This document shows, piece by piece, positions 53,401 to 64,000 of a DNA stretch of 64,000 bases. Origin of the DNA: Mesostigma viride (lineage: Eukaryota > Streptophyta > Mesostigmatophyceae > Mesostigmatales > Mesostigmataceae); contig RPFO01000078.1 in assembly GCA_009746045.1 (NCBI GenBank), positions 1,811,080-1,875,079 of the forward strand. Reading direction: 5' to 3'. Numbering within the stretch: position 1 is the first letter of the stretch; every line of letters begins with the position of its first letter. Position numbers and translations under genes: made by a program. The notes below the pieces were generated by a model, which searched no databases, was not told the DNA's origin, and worked only from the letters and a program-made list of their open reading frames with translations.

Positions 53401-53508
53401 TCAACAGTCCTCGTCATCAAAGTCATCATCCTCATCATCACTGAAACCATTACGAGGGCTGTCCCAGCCACCATTGCTGAAATATCTGGATGACTCTCTA
53501 GAAACAAT
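53401..53508 (-). CDS. Possible terminal exon with acidic tail in element J
   Basis: On the minus strand a polypyrimidine tract and TTTCTAG acceptor precede a frame that ends GFSDDEDDDFDDEDC and a stop at 53401. Acidic C-termini are common in real proteins and this one follows a good acceptor. A second candidate exon lies at about 53803-53850 (QYLTFFVLKLGR after CTTGGCCCAG). If real, a minus-strand gene with its 5' end further right, perhaps the transposase, occupies 53400-57400. No motif confirms this. Confidence 0.3.
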   Translation of the reverse strand: MVSRESSRYFSNGGWDSPRNGFSDDEDDDFDDEDC

Positions 53509-56500
53509 CACAGGACACTGTCGAGTGCTACGGCAATGTGACCAAGGCTCAGAGCCTACAAAATCTGCATCCGCATGTGGCCTCTCGCCGTGTTGGACTG
53601 ACGGATGTGCCCAGCCCGACTGTGTTAGGTATATTGCCTGCATGCAAGACAAAAATACATCATCCGGCAAAGCACGCATCGGTACACACAAAAATTTGTT
53701 AGTGAGATGAAGCCACGCGCTGGACGCGCCAACAACTGTCAACTTTGCATGACTTCAGTTCACTTGTATGTAAGGATGCGGGGGAGATCGCAGCAGTTGC
53801 GTGGCTATCTATGAGTACCGGCCTAGTTTTAGGACAAAGAAGGTGAGATACTGGGCCAAGAGAGAGACAGGGGTGCTCGAGAAAAAAATTGGCCATGGAT
53901 GTTCACCTAAATTGTATCTACATGCCTCACAAGTTGTAGGGAACTGCACACCCAGGAATCCTGGAGTCGCAAAGGTTCCCTAACATGCCAAGAGGCCTCA
54001 CAATCTACTTCATTGCAATCTCTGTATGGTTAATACGGCAATAAGAAAGAAACGCCTGATTAGTGCCAAGAAAAAGCAAGGCCAATCAACCAACAATATG
54101 CCCCGTTACAGGTAGGATGAACTCTAACGAGGCTGAAGGCTCTACGTCTGCAATTGACACTAGCAGGAGTCGTTCAGGGTGGGGTGTGGGGGGGAGGGAA
54201 TGACAAAAAGCTGTGATCTGAGCAAAAAGGATAAATATGCAAAGATGCTACCCATGCAAGGAAGCGAGACATAGTCCAGCAATGCCAGGAATGTCAGCCG
54301 AGGCTACTGGATTGCAAAGAAGGTTCTACCGACAGCGAAGGAATTGGTACGAATAATGCCAACTATTTGTAGCTGAGAGCATCACCAGCGGGCTACAAAA
54401 AAATCATGCACGGAAGCTGGAAGAACAAGGCCAATGGTGGCTGACGCGCACAGCACGTTGATAATTTGAGGAATGAGCACTACATAAAGAATGATCACCG
54501 TTGCTCACCATCAAGAATTCGCCGCGCTGGACAGGCGACCAAGAGCTTGTCGCTGCCACATGCGATGGGGCCGCGTGCAAGCCCAACGGTATTAGGCATC
54601 ACAAGTACACGCGCAAAATTGACACCACAATGGCAACACAGATGCACACATACGAATGTATAACGACCGAAAGCATAAACAGAGAATCAGTTGGTTAAGA
54701 CAAGGAAAGTGGCGCAAGAGCAGCCCATGTCATGCAACTCTCAATCTGAACAAGGTTATGCCCTTCATGAAAACTAAATCAGATGTCGTTTGCATAGTCT
54801 ATTGACCTTGTACGAATGAGATAGTGAAACTGCTGCAGCATTCATGGCAAGCACGGCTAACTTGGCATGAAACCGAGCGGCCCACAGCAGCCTTGGCCCT
54901 AGGGCGATACGTGAGAATGCCACGTGCGTACGGCATGCATGTTAAAGTCGATGCAAACTTATTAGTATTTCAGGCGAGGAATTCCTTGCTCACCTCAACT
55001 GGTAAAGAGTGGGCAGCTTCTGGATGTCCGAATGTGCTGTGCGTACCACTGAGCGAACAGATCGATTAAAGCTTTATTCTAGACCATGCCTATGTTTCTC
55101 CCCCGATGGCTGCTTGTAGCCTTGTCCGAGCTCGCTCCTGAATTCATTTGAGACGACGCCCTAATGGCTACATAAATCACGACGGTCATCAGTGAGCCTA
55201 TGCTCCTATTCCAACCACCACGTGCGTTCATACAGAAGCGACATTGCTGGAAATCAAAAGGCACATAATCCCGCCTTGGCTGCGAGCCGATCGCAGCTCC
55301 CTTCCACCTTTCCCACCTGTGCAGCGTGGATAGATGTGCAACTCTAAGGTCTTTTTTTTTTCGCGTCGTCTTAACTTCAACTTCAACCGTAACACCCGCG
55401 CAACCACTGGAATTAGGGCTCGCAATTCGCCAAGTCCCATCAACGTCGCAAAGTCTGGTGTCGTCGCTCTTCCTGTCATCAATCATTAGTGCCAAATACT
55501 ATCGTCATTACTGTCGTCATTAGAGGCCCTTTAGGCCTTTACTATCGTCAGTCACTCGCTTTGTGACGATAATAACGTACGGTAGATGGCATCAGTCGTA
55601 CTTCCCGCCCCCCCCCCTGCCCACGTCCCCTTCCGATTTCTCCGCTACTACATCTCGCCCCAAGTAGAAGTTTGCATTTTGCCATACATTAGGAATAACT
55701 GACTGACGAAACTAGTAAAAAGACGACTGACATGACTCTCTAGTATCGCTTGGTTGGGACCGCTGGCCTGGAATCGTAACTGTTAGCCGTACCGTTCAGA
55801 CTACAGTCCACAGCAGCCCCTAGCTTGGGAGTCTGGAATGAATGGACAAAAATCTTTCGCAACATGCGCAAGTCTGGAATCAACCCGTCAGGATCCTTGC
55901 GCAAAATTCAAATATTACGCCGAAACCGATGGCAAACGACTAGGTGCACGCAATGGCTAAGGCAGTGAGGGGCTGAGGGTACGCTCGAGCGAAGGGGCCA
56001 CCTAGTTTTATGTAACCACAGAGTGTGCAATAACAAACGGGGCTGCAGGTCCACGAAACGACGTGATTTCTCTAGCAATTGCGGCGTAGCAGTTTGGATC
56101 ATGATGTAGGTGCACTTAGGATGTATGTCGAGTTTAATTAAGCATGGAGGTAGCAATGAGGGACTGAGACACATCATATCCAGTTCTGAATCAAGCCGTT
56201 CTTTACGCTGAAACACAGCGCAAGCAAGATCTCCGGAACCTGCCGCCAAGCTCCTTAGCCGCTAAGGTTAGCAAAATTCTGCCAGCTTCTTTTACAGCGG
56301 TTAGCATGCCGTGCTCATGTGTATGAGGCCATTTCATGGCGGCCGGGTAAAGCTGGCCATGTCTTTGAGAGCTTTGAATATGTATTCTCTGAAGGCTTTC
56401 AATACCATGGTGCTTTCTGCGCTCGGCATCTTATGTGTGCCTTCGAATTGCCGTTTTCCTCTTCAATTGCGCGTGTACCTGCGGGTGACTGATACCGTTG

Positions 56501-57400
56501 GGCTGGCCTCACCTGCGGCCTACCCGCGAATGGCAGGCTAGCTCCTGGTCGAGACTTGTGGTGAGTAGTGGGTACCATCGCATACCTGGAGTCTGTACTT
56601 TGTTATCGACGTGCTGTATGTGGCATTGCTAGAATGCATCCAGTTCTTCCTGTTTCTAACTCCAATTACTTGGCATTTTTGCAATCATGCTCCGCCTACA
56701 TTTAAACACACATGCGTTGCATTTTTTCATAAGGCTTCTTTGTTGTTGAAAGCCGTAAACTGTCTTTCTGCTATTTACATCCCGTCTGCCGCGACTTTCT
56801 CCGGTTTTCCCCCATTGACCCCATCTCTGCTGCACTTTCCATCAGCTCCTTTTTGTTGACAATCAGCGCTTTTAACCTTGTTAGCAAATTGTAAAAATGA
56901 CACTGTCTAATATATATGAGAAAAATCCTTGTGCCTATTTTTATTAGGAGTTCAGTCATTGGGCTCTAGGAGACATGTGTGATCAACTTTGAGGCTCGTC
57001 CTTTGGGATAAAACCTCCAAAGAGTCACACCACTGGACGAGTTATCTTGAACCAGAACTTTTTGTTGGAACACTGACTGAGAGCAGCACGCTTAAGGTTT
57101 TGTAAGAAAATCATTTTTTCTCTGAAACGCCATAGCTCCTTTCTAATCATTGTGATTGTGTTGCGTATTCCTTGTCAGTCAGTTAGTTATGTATTCCTTA
57201 TCATGGGACAGGCGGAGGGGGGCTAATAATTCCTCATGGGGGCAGCAAGGGAGTTTGTAGCACACGCAGTTATGAGCTTTGCTTCTTTCAACATGTTGCT
57301 CATAATATCCAATTTCGTGGTTTCTTGGTCTTTGGTATCTTCATAATAGTAGTGCTAGGGTCTCACTTGGTCACCCTTACAATGTTAGTGCCCTTCAGCA
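53509..57400. other. Central part of element J, no recognised gene
   Basis: Scattered short frames on both strands; none carries a transposase, helicase or zinc-finger motif that I recognise. If J is autonomous its transposase must be here as small spliced exons. Otherwise J is non-autonomous. Confidence 0.35.
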
Positions 57401-57445
57401 ATCTCATTTTTAGTCAAATTAGGCTTCAATGGTCATCGATTTGAA

Positions 57446-59021
57446 ATGGGAAGCGTAGTGAAGGCCGGTTCACGCCGAGAGAAACGCAGCGCTGCCGATC
57501 CAAGAGTGCAGCCGTGCACGAAGCTCGCAAAGCGGCCTGCAGCAGCACCACCACCGCCGGCAGCGCCGACAATCCTGCCCCCGACAGCACTCCCTTCAAC
57601 AACCGCCACAGCATCGGTGCCATCATCCATGTTGCCTGCGCAAAGAGCAGATGAAGACATGGCCTCGGTAGAGGCGGCGCTGGCCGCGCTCCTTGCCAAG
57701 AAGGAGGCAATGATTGCAGCCAGAAAGGCGGCCGATGTCTCCCATGCAACCCCTGAAGTAAGTCTCAGGAGTGGGTGGGGTTGTAAACCTGGACATGGTT
57801 ATGAGTGGTGTGATTTGGGGGGTTGCAAACAGGGGTAGTTCATGAGTGGGCAGAGTGGGGGCTGTGGGAAATTGGGGTTATTTATGAGTGGAGGGGCTGT
57901 AAACTGGGTTGTTTTTTAGTGGGCTGAGCGGGGGCTGTTGGGGGGTTGTAGCCGCGTTATTTATGTGGGCTGGGCGGGGGCTGTCGGAAACTGGGATTAT
58001 TTATGAGTGGGCAGTGTGTGAAACTGTTTTTTTTTTTTTTTTAACAACTGGTTGAGGAGGTTGTAAACACTTGGGATTATTTATGGGGGGGGGGGGGGGA
58101 CTGTAAACTCGGTGGCATTTGAGGTGGCTGAGTGGCGCACTCGTTTTTCATAGCCCCCGGGGGCTGTGGAGAACTGGGGTTAACATGAGGGGGAGGTTGT
58201 AAACTGCATGGGTGGTTTATGAGTGGGCTGAGTGGGGGGCTGTAGGAACCTGGGGTTATTTATGAGAGGGGGGGTCTAAACTGGTGTGGTTTATGTCAGA
58301 GTGGGCTGAGTGGGGCTGTGGGAAACTGGGATAATGTGTGGGTGGGGGGTTGTATTTAACTGGATTGTTTATGAGTGGGCTGAGCAGGGGCTGTCATAAA
58401 CTGGGATTATTTATGAGCAGGCAGTGTGTGAAAAGTGGGATTTTTTTGTTTTTGATTACTGATTGAGGGGGTTGAAAACCATTGGGATTATTTATGAGGG
58501 GTGGCGGGTTGGAAACTGGGTGGTTTATGGGTGGCTGAGTGGTGACTGTGGGAAACTGGGGTTATTAATGAGAGGGGGGTCTAAACTAGGGTGGTTTATG
58601 TCAGAGTGGGCTGAGTGGGGGCTGTGGGAAACTGGGATAATGTATGAGTGGGGGGGGTCTAAACTGGGTTGTTCATGAGTGGGCTGAGCGGGGGCTGTCA
58701 GAACCTGGGATTATTTATGAGTGGGCAGTGTGTGAAACTGGGATATTATTATTATTATTATTTTTAAATGATTGCAATTTTACAGCCCCCTCATGAGGGG
58801 GTTGTAAACACTGGGATTATGAGTTTGCGGGCGGGGGAGGCCGCCTTGCTGTTCTTGAAACCCATTCAAGGATGTTCTAGGCAACACGTTGATTTTGATG
58901 TGCAACATTTCTATTGATCGAGGCTGTGAAAGGCTATGACACATCTTGAGTGTTTAAACTTGCCTTTTTTTTCTGCTCACAGGGAGACAAGGTGCCGGCC
59001 TCCTCGTCGTCGTCCACTTGA
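57446..59021 (+). CDS. Two-exon gene for a 116-residue protein carried by element J
   Basis: Exon 1 is 57446-57757 (104 codons, phase 0), ending at a GTAAGT donor. The intron 57758-58982 ends TTTCTGCTCACAG. Exon 2 is 58983-59021 (GDKVPASSSSST, stop). The protein starts MGSVVKAGSRREKRSAADPR, has an Ala/Pro-rich centre, then a helix (ASVEAALAALLAKKEAMIAA) that could pair as a coiled coil. A TGTAA near 59327 fits a green-algal polyadenylation signal. No known domain is seen. The clean splice phase supports a real gene. It may be a TnpA-like accessory or captured host sequence. Confidence 0.6.
57758..58982 (+). repeat. Minisatellite-rich intron
   Basis: The intron of the element J gene is filled with irregular repeats built on GGGCTGAGCGGGGGCTG and AAACTGGGATTATTTATGAG. 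Near-copies at about 57971, 58377 and 58681 extend through GTGGGCAGTGTGTGAAACTG. A T-run (about 58026-58043) and a TTA run (58747-58762) also occur. Confidence 0.65.
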
Positions 59022-59384
59022 CATCGTCATCTAGGCACTACGGCTGCGCATGTTTGTTTTTGTTTTCTTGATCTATACCGAGCGCTTTCTTGTTCATGAA
59101 TTGGTTACTAGGGTGCGGTGGCAGATGAGACAATTGACACCAACCATCCGTTCATGTTTCTTGCGCATGTGCGTTTTTTAATGCATTCCAGGAACATTCC
59201 GAGATTTCTGTCACGCAACGACAAGCGCCAAGCCGGCGTTTGCAAATTGTCACTGATCGATAATCACTGTTGAAGAATGAAGAATCAAGAATGAAGAATG
59301 AAGATCTGTTACATTTATCTTTATATTTGTAATAAAGAAATCGCGAGGCGTGCTTTTCATCCGTTTTGCTTTGGAATGTGTTCT

Positions 59385-59912
59385 GATATATCTGTGTGAC
59401 ATGTCACGATATATCTGTGTGATATGTCATGATCGCCCGTGGTTTTATGTCACTGTTTTCTCCCTAGATTTATCAGTGACAATGTCACGGATTTTGTCAC
59501 CCTTTTTTCCTGATATATCAGTGACAATGTCACGGATTTTGTCACCCTTTTTTCCTGATATATCAGTGATAATGTCACGGATTTGTCACCCTTTTTTTCG
59601 TGATATATCAGTGATAATGTCACGGATTTGTCACCCTTTTTTTCGTGATATATCAGTGATAATGTCACGGATTTTGTCAGTGCGTTTTGTCAAGTCGTGA
59701 TATTGATATTTTGTGATAATTTCCTTGTTTTTGTCACAAAGATAATCACAGAATATGCTGGTTTTATCACATGATTTGTCACGAAATGTCACAGAATATC
59801 ACAGTTTTGTCACAAAAAATCACAAAGTGTCACATTTTGTCACATCCACATCACAAAATGTCACGTGATATGTCACAAAATATCACAAAATGTCACACCC
59901 CCCTTCCTAGTG
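59385..59912. repeat. Right subterminal repeats and terminal inverted repeat of element J
   Basis: Four tandem units of about 45 bp (TATCAGTGACAATGTCACGG plus a T-rich tail, 59464-59665) are followed by TGTCACAAAATATCAC-type words. The end CCCCCCTTCCTAGTG is the inverse of the left terminus. The repeated protein-like frame over it (MSRILSPFF) is an artefact. Confidence 0.85.
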
Positions 59913-61493
59913 TACTCTACCAAGGACGCCAAGCATGCCGGTGGGCTACAATGGGTCGCCGATTGAGGGATCCAAGGTGGGAATGCCGGTGCAAGCGCAG
60001 GTGGAGCTGAAGGACAGGTATACTGCTGACGGTGGGCTTGTTGACATCAACCAAGCCTATTGGAAATATAAGACTTAATCGGCTGCACCAGCAGTATATC
60101 GTCACGCATAACCAGCTGCCGAAGTCCTTTGAGATGGACAACATCCCAATGTTTTTCTCGGGCAACACGCAAAAGCTGGTGCAGCGGTGGGTCACAGGCT
60201 ACCATGAGGTGGCGCTGAAGACGGGAAGATCCGATGTTTGGTACAGGCGCGACCAACAAGGCTTGCCGGACTACCAACACGTGGTATTTGACGTCGACCC
60301 TGCCGAGGAGCTGTGGGAACTGCTGCGCGCCAAGTACGCCCACTCCTCCACCAAGGCGGAGGCGGAGTGGCATGATTTCAAGGTGGGGGACAAGGAGTCG
60401 CCTGACGCCACGATGGACCGCCTGGAGGTCTTGCGGGATGAGGTCCCGGCATGGACGGAGGCGGAGGCGTGTGAGAAGTGGCTCAAGGCGTTGGGTCCAA
60501 AAGCTGCCATGATCCCACAACCTAGATTTGGTTGTCATTGGGACCTGGCCCAGCTGTGCACGGAAGTGCATGCGTTCAACCGGCGACTGTCAGGCACGGG
60601 GTCTCCCGGACCTAGTGGAGCTGGTACGCCAAGAAGTCGCCCAAGCGCAAGGGTAACAGGGTGGGTGGCGCGCAATCAGGCGGTGGAGGGTCCAGCGGTG
60701 GAAGGGGTGGACCAAGCAGCCGGCAGTTTGGGTCGCAGGCGGACAAGCCATGCAGCCAGCGCGGGGGGCGACAACACGGCCTCCAGCAGCACTGGCCAGG
60801 CGACGGCTGACCCGCACAAGGCATGTTGGATCTGCGGGAAGCCAGATCACGTGATCGAAGCGGGCCTGCCCAGCCCAGTGCAAGAAGGAGCACGCGGCTG
60901 GAACGCCCGCCCATGCTCCGGCAGGGTGCAAGTACCCAGTGGTCACCAAGACCGTGCAAGCACATGCAGCGGCCATGGTGGCGGCCCGCGACAGCACGCC
61001 AACAGAGCAGGCAGCTGAGGTATCGGCAGCGCCGGCGTCACCCAGCCAACCGAGTCCGGGCAGGCGGCGGGGATGGAAGCGTATGACGCGTATACGCTGG
61101 TGGAGCAACCCGACTTGTTCTGGGCTCCTATCCATGCCGTCGAGGTCAGTCCAGGCAGCTACCCGAGGCAAGCAGGCACGGGCATTGCCGTCGTTCCTAC
61201 CAACCACGGGAAATGGTGAGGGGGGGCCACCCCAGCTTCCTGCATCGTTCCCGGCAGGTTTAACCGGCGGTGAGTCATCGCTGCTGGAGCACCCGAACCC
61301 CGCCGACGCCGAGCAGCGGCGCAAGCTGCCACCATTCTTGCCAGTGGATGGAGTGATTGATGCTCCCTTGTTTTCTGCCAGGCAAGTGATTGATGGCTGC
61401 GGGCAGCGGGGCACCACGTTGGTGCACCAAGCAGCTGCGGCACTGCAGCGGTGCGCCGACAGCCTAGACGCACGCACATTGCCGGTGCACTAG
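59913..61493 (+). pseudogene. gag G, 3' part with zinc knuckle
   Basis: It continues from the CACTA insertion (LPRTPSMPVGYNGSPIEGSK). A frame break near 60075 leads to the capsid-like region (HNQLPKSFEMDNIPMFFSG, LRAKYAHSSTKAEAEWHDFK, DKESPDATMDRLEVLRDEVP), typical of retrotransposon gag helices. The knuckle CWICGKPDHVIEAC (near 60824-60870) is broken by one extra G, then frames alternate to about 61493. It is a decayed gag on the plus strand. No protease or polymerase follows because element E is inserted at 61672. Confidence 0.6.
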
Positions 61494-61494
61494 C

Positions 61495-61671
61495 AAGTCG
61501 GATACTGAGAAAAATCTCAGATCCTGAGTTTTTTCTGAGATTTTTCTCAGGATTCCTGAGATTTTTCTCAGGATTCCTGAGATTTCCTGATTTTTTTCTG
61601 AAGAAATCCTGAGAATCCTGAGAAAATTTGAGATTTTTCTCAGGATTCCTGAGATTATATCAGGACTTTCT
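61495..61671. repeat. Low-complexity CTGAGATTTTTCTCAGGATTC repeats
   Basis: Imperfect palindromic words (TCTCAG/CTGAGA) repeat through this stretch, directly between the decayed gag G and the LTR of element E. Possible hairpin-rich 3' region or a foldback remnant. Confidence 0.6.
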
Positions 61672-62352
61672 TGTTACGTCCCGGCCCTTTTGGACGGACG
61701 TAACAATGGAATAAATTATGTAGTTTGACTTGTTGTCATAGTCCGTAGGACTTTGGGACTCATTTCGGGACTTGATTTGGGAATTGTCCCTTGGTCAGGA
61801 CTTTTGTATGGAACTATGACAGTTTGTGTGATTCGGACCAGTTATTTTGGGCCTAGGTTGTTGTATGCGTGTATCTTCTAGGGGCCGGTGCAGTCGCGCC
61901 GCGCTGCATACTTTATAGCTAGTTGAGATATTGTACTCATGCGTGGATTCTGTAGGCCAGGGTCGATGTCGACCCGAGGATCCTGTGTGGACTGCATGCT
62001 TTGGAAGGTCGGCGCCATGTCGGCGCCCCTTGCCAGTGTAGTGACAGACCTAGGTGAAATTGGTCCGAGGACGAGAGTCTCGTCCTCTTGGTTTGATGAA
62101 TGTAAAGTGCGATGACGCCTTCATATTAAACCTGGGGCAACTATCCATTTGTAATATTTGGTATTGCTAGCCATTATAAGTGTGTATTAATTAGCTTGGC
62201 ATCAAGTCGCGGTGCCAGATATCTCACGACCCCAGTCGTGAAGCGCAATCTGCATTAGGCCATCATCGGAATTAGGCAATCTTCCTAATTCCGGCATGGT
62301 AGATCTTTCGCTACGTAGCTCAGGCTAGGAGTGTCTGGGCCGGGACGTAACA
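61672..62352 (+). repeat. 5' LTR of Gypsy E
   Basis: 681 bp, TGTTACGTCCCGG to GGGACGTAACA. The start forms a 10-bp hairpin (TGTTACGTCC/GGACGTAACA within 34 bases). It is an inverted copy of 39720-40393 with scattered differences. Confidence 0.85.
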
Positions 62353-63460
62353 CTGGTTATCGGAGGTAAAATGTGCTGGAGAGGTTAGCTAACTCTCGCG
62401 GAGAGAGCTAGTGTAGCCAGTTAGGATAGCAAGGCGGTGCTTAGTGTAGATAGAGGTTCCGGTATTCAACGATTGCTGACTGGTCGGCGGCCAGCCCGTA
62501 AAGGGATTCAACGACGACCTAGGCAGCAAGCGGCCAGTCCGGGATACTCGGCGGGGCTAGCCATAGCCCTGTGGTGAGGTGCCATAGACAGTAGCGGCCA
62601 TTACCCCTGTTTTCAACGACTCCTAGTGGCGGTAGAGCTCCGGCTCTCAACGACACCCGGCGGCGGCCAGCTCAGGGGTTCTCAACGACATTGACTATGG
62701 TACGTCCCCTAGTTTAGAGTTCTTTTCTTAGACGCTTGCCTTCTCTCCGGGACTGCACGCGTAGGGGGTTTATGTTAAATGTTGTGCTCTCTATAGGTTG
62801 TAAATGTCGTTGGTGCCAATGGACGTCGCGGAGACGGACATCGTTGTTTGACCTGCAAGGGGTCGTGGGGGTGGATACCGTCTGGCCGTTGCCGACTATG
62901 TTGACGGTGTTTCCTCCGTGTGCTTATCGTATCGCCCGTGTTTGCGTAGAGCTCGGGCGTGTGCTGTGATAGATTCCGTCTTCTTCCTCGTTGCGTTATG
63001 TGGTAACTGCACTGCACTTAGAGGTATTCCTGGGATTCCCCTTTTCCTTCTCGCAAGCTTCTGCTAGCCTATAATGCATTACGTCCCTACAGGGCATGTG
63101 AGGAATACATTAAGGATAAGGGCTCTGTTGCCAGGTGGAAGGGATTTGATAATCTAGGAGATGCAGATAAGTCTAGTAAGGAACACATGCCATTGCCTGA
63201 GGGTATGCACACCACTCGTGAATGCTCTAAGCCACCCACGCACAGCAAGGGAGACAGCAGTCAGGAGGTGGGGACAGCAGTTACAGTTACCTTCTCCCAG
63301 CTGACCATTGGCTCTAGCAGACAATAGAGGGGATTATTACTAGGGAATAGTACTAGGTCCTACATATGTAAGATCTATAGCACGTGGTTGCCCTCTCTCC
63401 CTCTCTCTCTTTCTTTCTGGGGAGGTGTTGCCTGCAGTGTAAGGTACCGGTACGAGCACC
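62353..63460 (+). other. Leader and primer site of Gypsy E
   Basis: It starts CTGGTTATCGGAGG, the Met-tRNA primer site with one extra T compared with element D (TGGTATCGGAGG). The remainder is noncoding and similar to the D leader. A CT-rich tract at 63391-63418 sits before the gag ATG. Confidence 0.65.
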
Positions 63461-63890
63461 ATGCCAACACGGAACCGAACAAGGAACGCCAGAGAGACAG
63501 ATGACGGGAACAGAGCAAGAGAAACAGAGAAAATAGAGATAGAACAGGTAGACAACCACGAGCAAGGTGTAGAGGTGCTAGAGGTACCACCGCACGTCCA
63601 AGTAGGGACAGGTACAGGTGAGGTCATGGAGAGACCTGCGGAAGGCTCCCCACGATCCAGAGGCCAGGGCCGCAGAGATTCATCAGATGATGACAGTCCA
63701 GACTCCAGGTTGGAACAAGGGGGGGACGAGCGCAGCCAGGAGATGCTCCAGCAGGGTTTCCAGCAGCAGCAACGGCAGCAGCAGCAGCAGCAGGGTTTCC
63801 AGCAGCAACAACGGCAGCAGCAGCAGCAACGGCAGCAGCAGCAGCAGGGTTTCCAGCAGCAACAACGGCAGCAGCAGCAGCAGCAGCAGT

Positions 63891-63926
<36 letters not shown>

Positions 63927-64000
63927 CAGGGTTTCCGGCAGCAGCAGCAGCAGCAGCAGCAGCATCAGGGTTTCCGGCAGCAGCAGCAGCAGCAGCAGCA
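63461..64000 (+). CDS. Gag of Gypsy E, polyglutamine repeats, partial
   Basis: ATG 63461 (MPTRNRTRNARETDDGNRAR). It is closely similar to the gag of element D through SRLEQGGDERSQEMLQ. It then has repeated GFQQQQRQQQQQ units encoded by CAG/CAA. A TGA at 63890-63892 (CAGCAGTGAGCAGCAG) breaks the frame, apparently from slippage in the repeat. The window ends inside the repeat. The zinc knuckle seen in D would lie beyond the edge. Confidence 0.7.

Larger units (their letters stand above)
51374..59912. mobile_element. CACTA/EnSpm-type DNA transposon J
   Basis: An 8539-bp element with terminal inverted repeats CACTAGGAAGGGG(TC/GG)TGTGACA, continuing to about 36 bp with two mismatches. A TA duplication flanks it (51372-51373, 59913-59914). 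Subterminal arrays of TGTGACA/TGTCACA-type motifs extend about 270 bp on the left and 500 bp on the right, as in CACTA elements. The insertion splits gag G and removing it restores the frame. Inside are a 394-bp tandem repeat, a spliced plus-strand gene and a possible minus-strand exon. I find no clear transposase. Volvox has a known CACTA-like element (Jordan). Confidence 0.85.
61672..64000 (+). mobile_element. Gypsy element E, 5' part, truncated by the window end
   Basis: A plus-strand copy of the same family as element D: LTR 61672-62352, primer site, leader and gag from 63461. It continues beyond the window, so completeness is unknown. Confidence 0.85.

Noticed and set aside
55079-55495. 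138-codon minus-strand ORF in element J
   Set aside because: No recognisable motif and a competing frame over the same DNA; not supported beyond being open.
59350-59700. Repeat protein with MSRILSPFFP units
   Set aside because: It coincides with the 45-bp subterminal repeats of the CACTA element; a repeat array and not a gene.

Overview
This window looks like repeat-dense nuclear DNA of a eukaryote, most likely a volvocine green alga (Volvox or a relative). The evidence is spliced genes with GT-AG introns, TGTAA-type 3' ends, CAG-rich coding repeats, a DIRS-type tyrosine-recombinase element, CACTA transposons and several Copia and Gypsy LTR retrotransposons. The organism is an inference. I see no single-copy housekeeping gene, no rRNA, no intact tRNA gene, no CRISPR array and nothing bacterial. 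Almost all coding capacity belongs to mobile elements, many nested inside each other.

Layout. 774-3148: remains of a DIRS/kangaroo-like element (minus strand) with RNase H and tyrosine recombinase fragments and a 2A-like motif. 3267-4749: the 5' end of a probable CACTA element with a spliced gene, cut by a Gypsy LTR. 4750-31383: one old Gypsy chromovirus (element H, minus strand) broken by three later insertions, each with an exact 5-bp target duplication. These are a three-LTR tandem of a small non-autonomous element (6320-9810, GACGC), Copia element A (10212-18232, CAGGG) and Copia element B (20053-27363, CCTTC). Removing the insertions rejoins the Gypsy reading frames. 31390-35500: decayed plus-strand Copia fragment C. 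36410-36919: a 510-bp element made of two palindromic repeats (CGGGC duplication). 37220-40393: 5' part of a Gypsy element D (minus strand). 41589-49758: Copia element F (minus strand, GTAGC duplication). 50491-51373 and 59913-61493: a gag gene G, split by an 8.5-kb CACTA element J (51374-59912, TA duplication) that carries a spliced gene. 61672-64000: Gypsy element E, same family as D, running off the window.

The most interesting content is a coherent Copia clade (A, B, C, F). All four members carry an aspartic-protease-like domain between integrase and reverse transcriptase instead of before integrase. Its active-site motif reads DTN or DTQ instead of DTG. All four also have HGDD in place of the usual YVDD in reverse transcriptase. 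The LTRs of A, B and F start AGTTA on the coding strand and are not TG...CA. In A and F, gag and pol lie in one frame separated by a single UGA followed by CUU or CUA, which suggests stop-codon readthrough, and both also carry an extra ORF between the 5' LTR and gag. A second point of interest is the extra ORF in the env position of Gypsy H.
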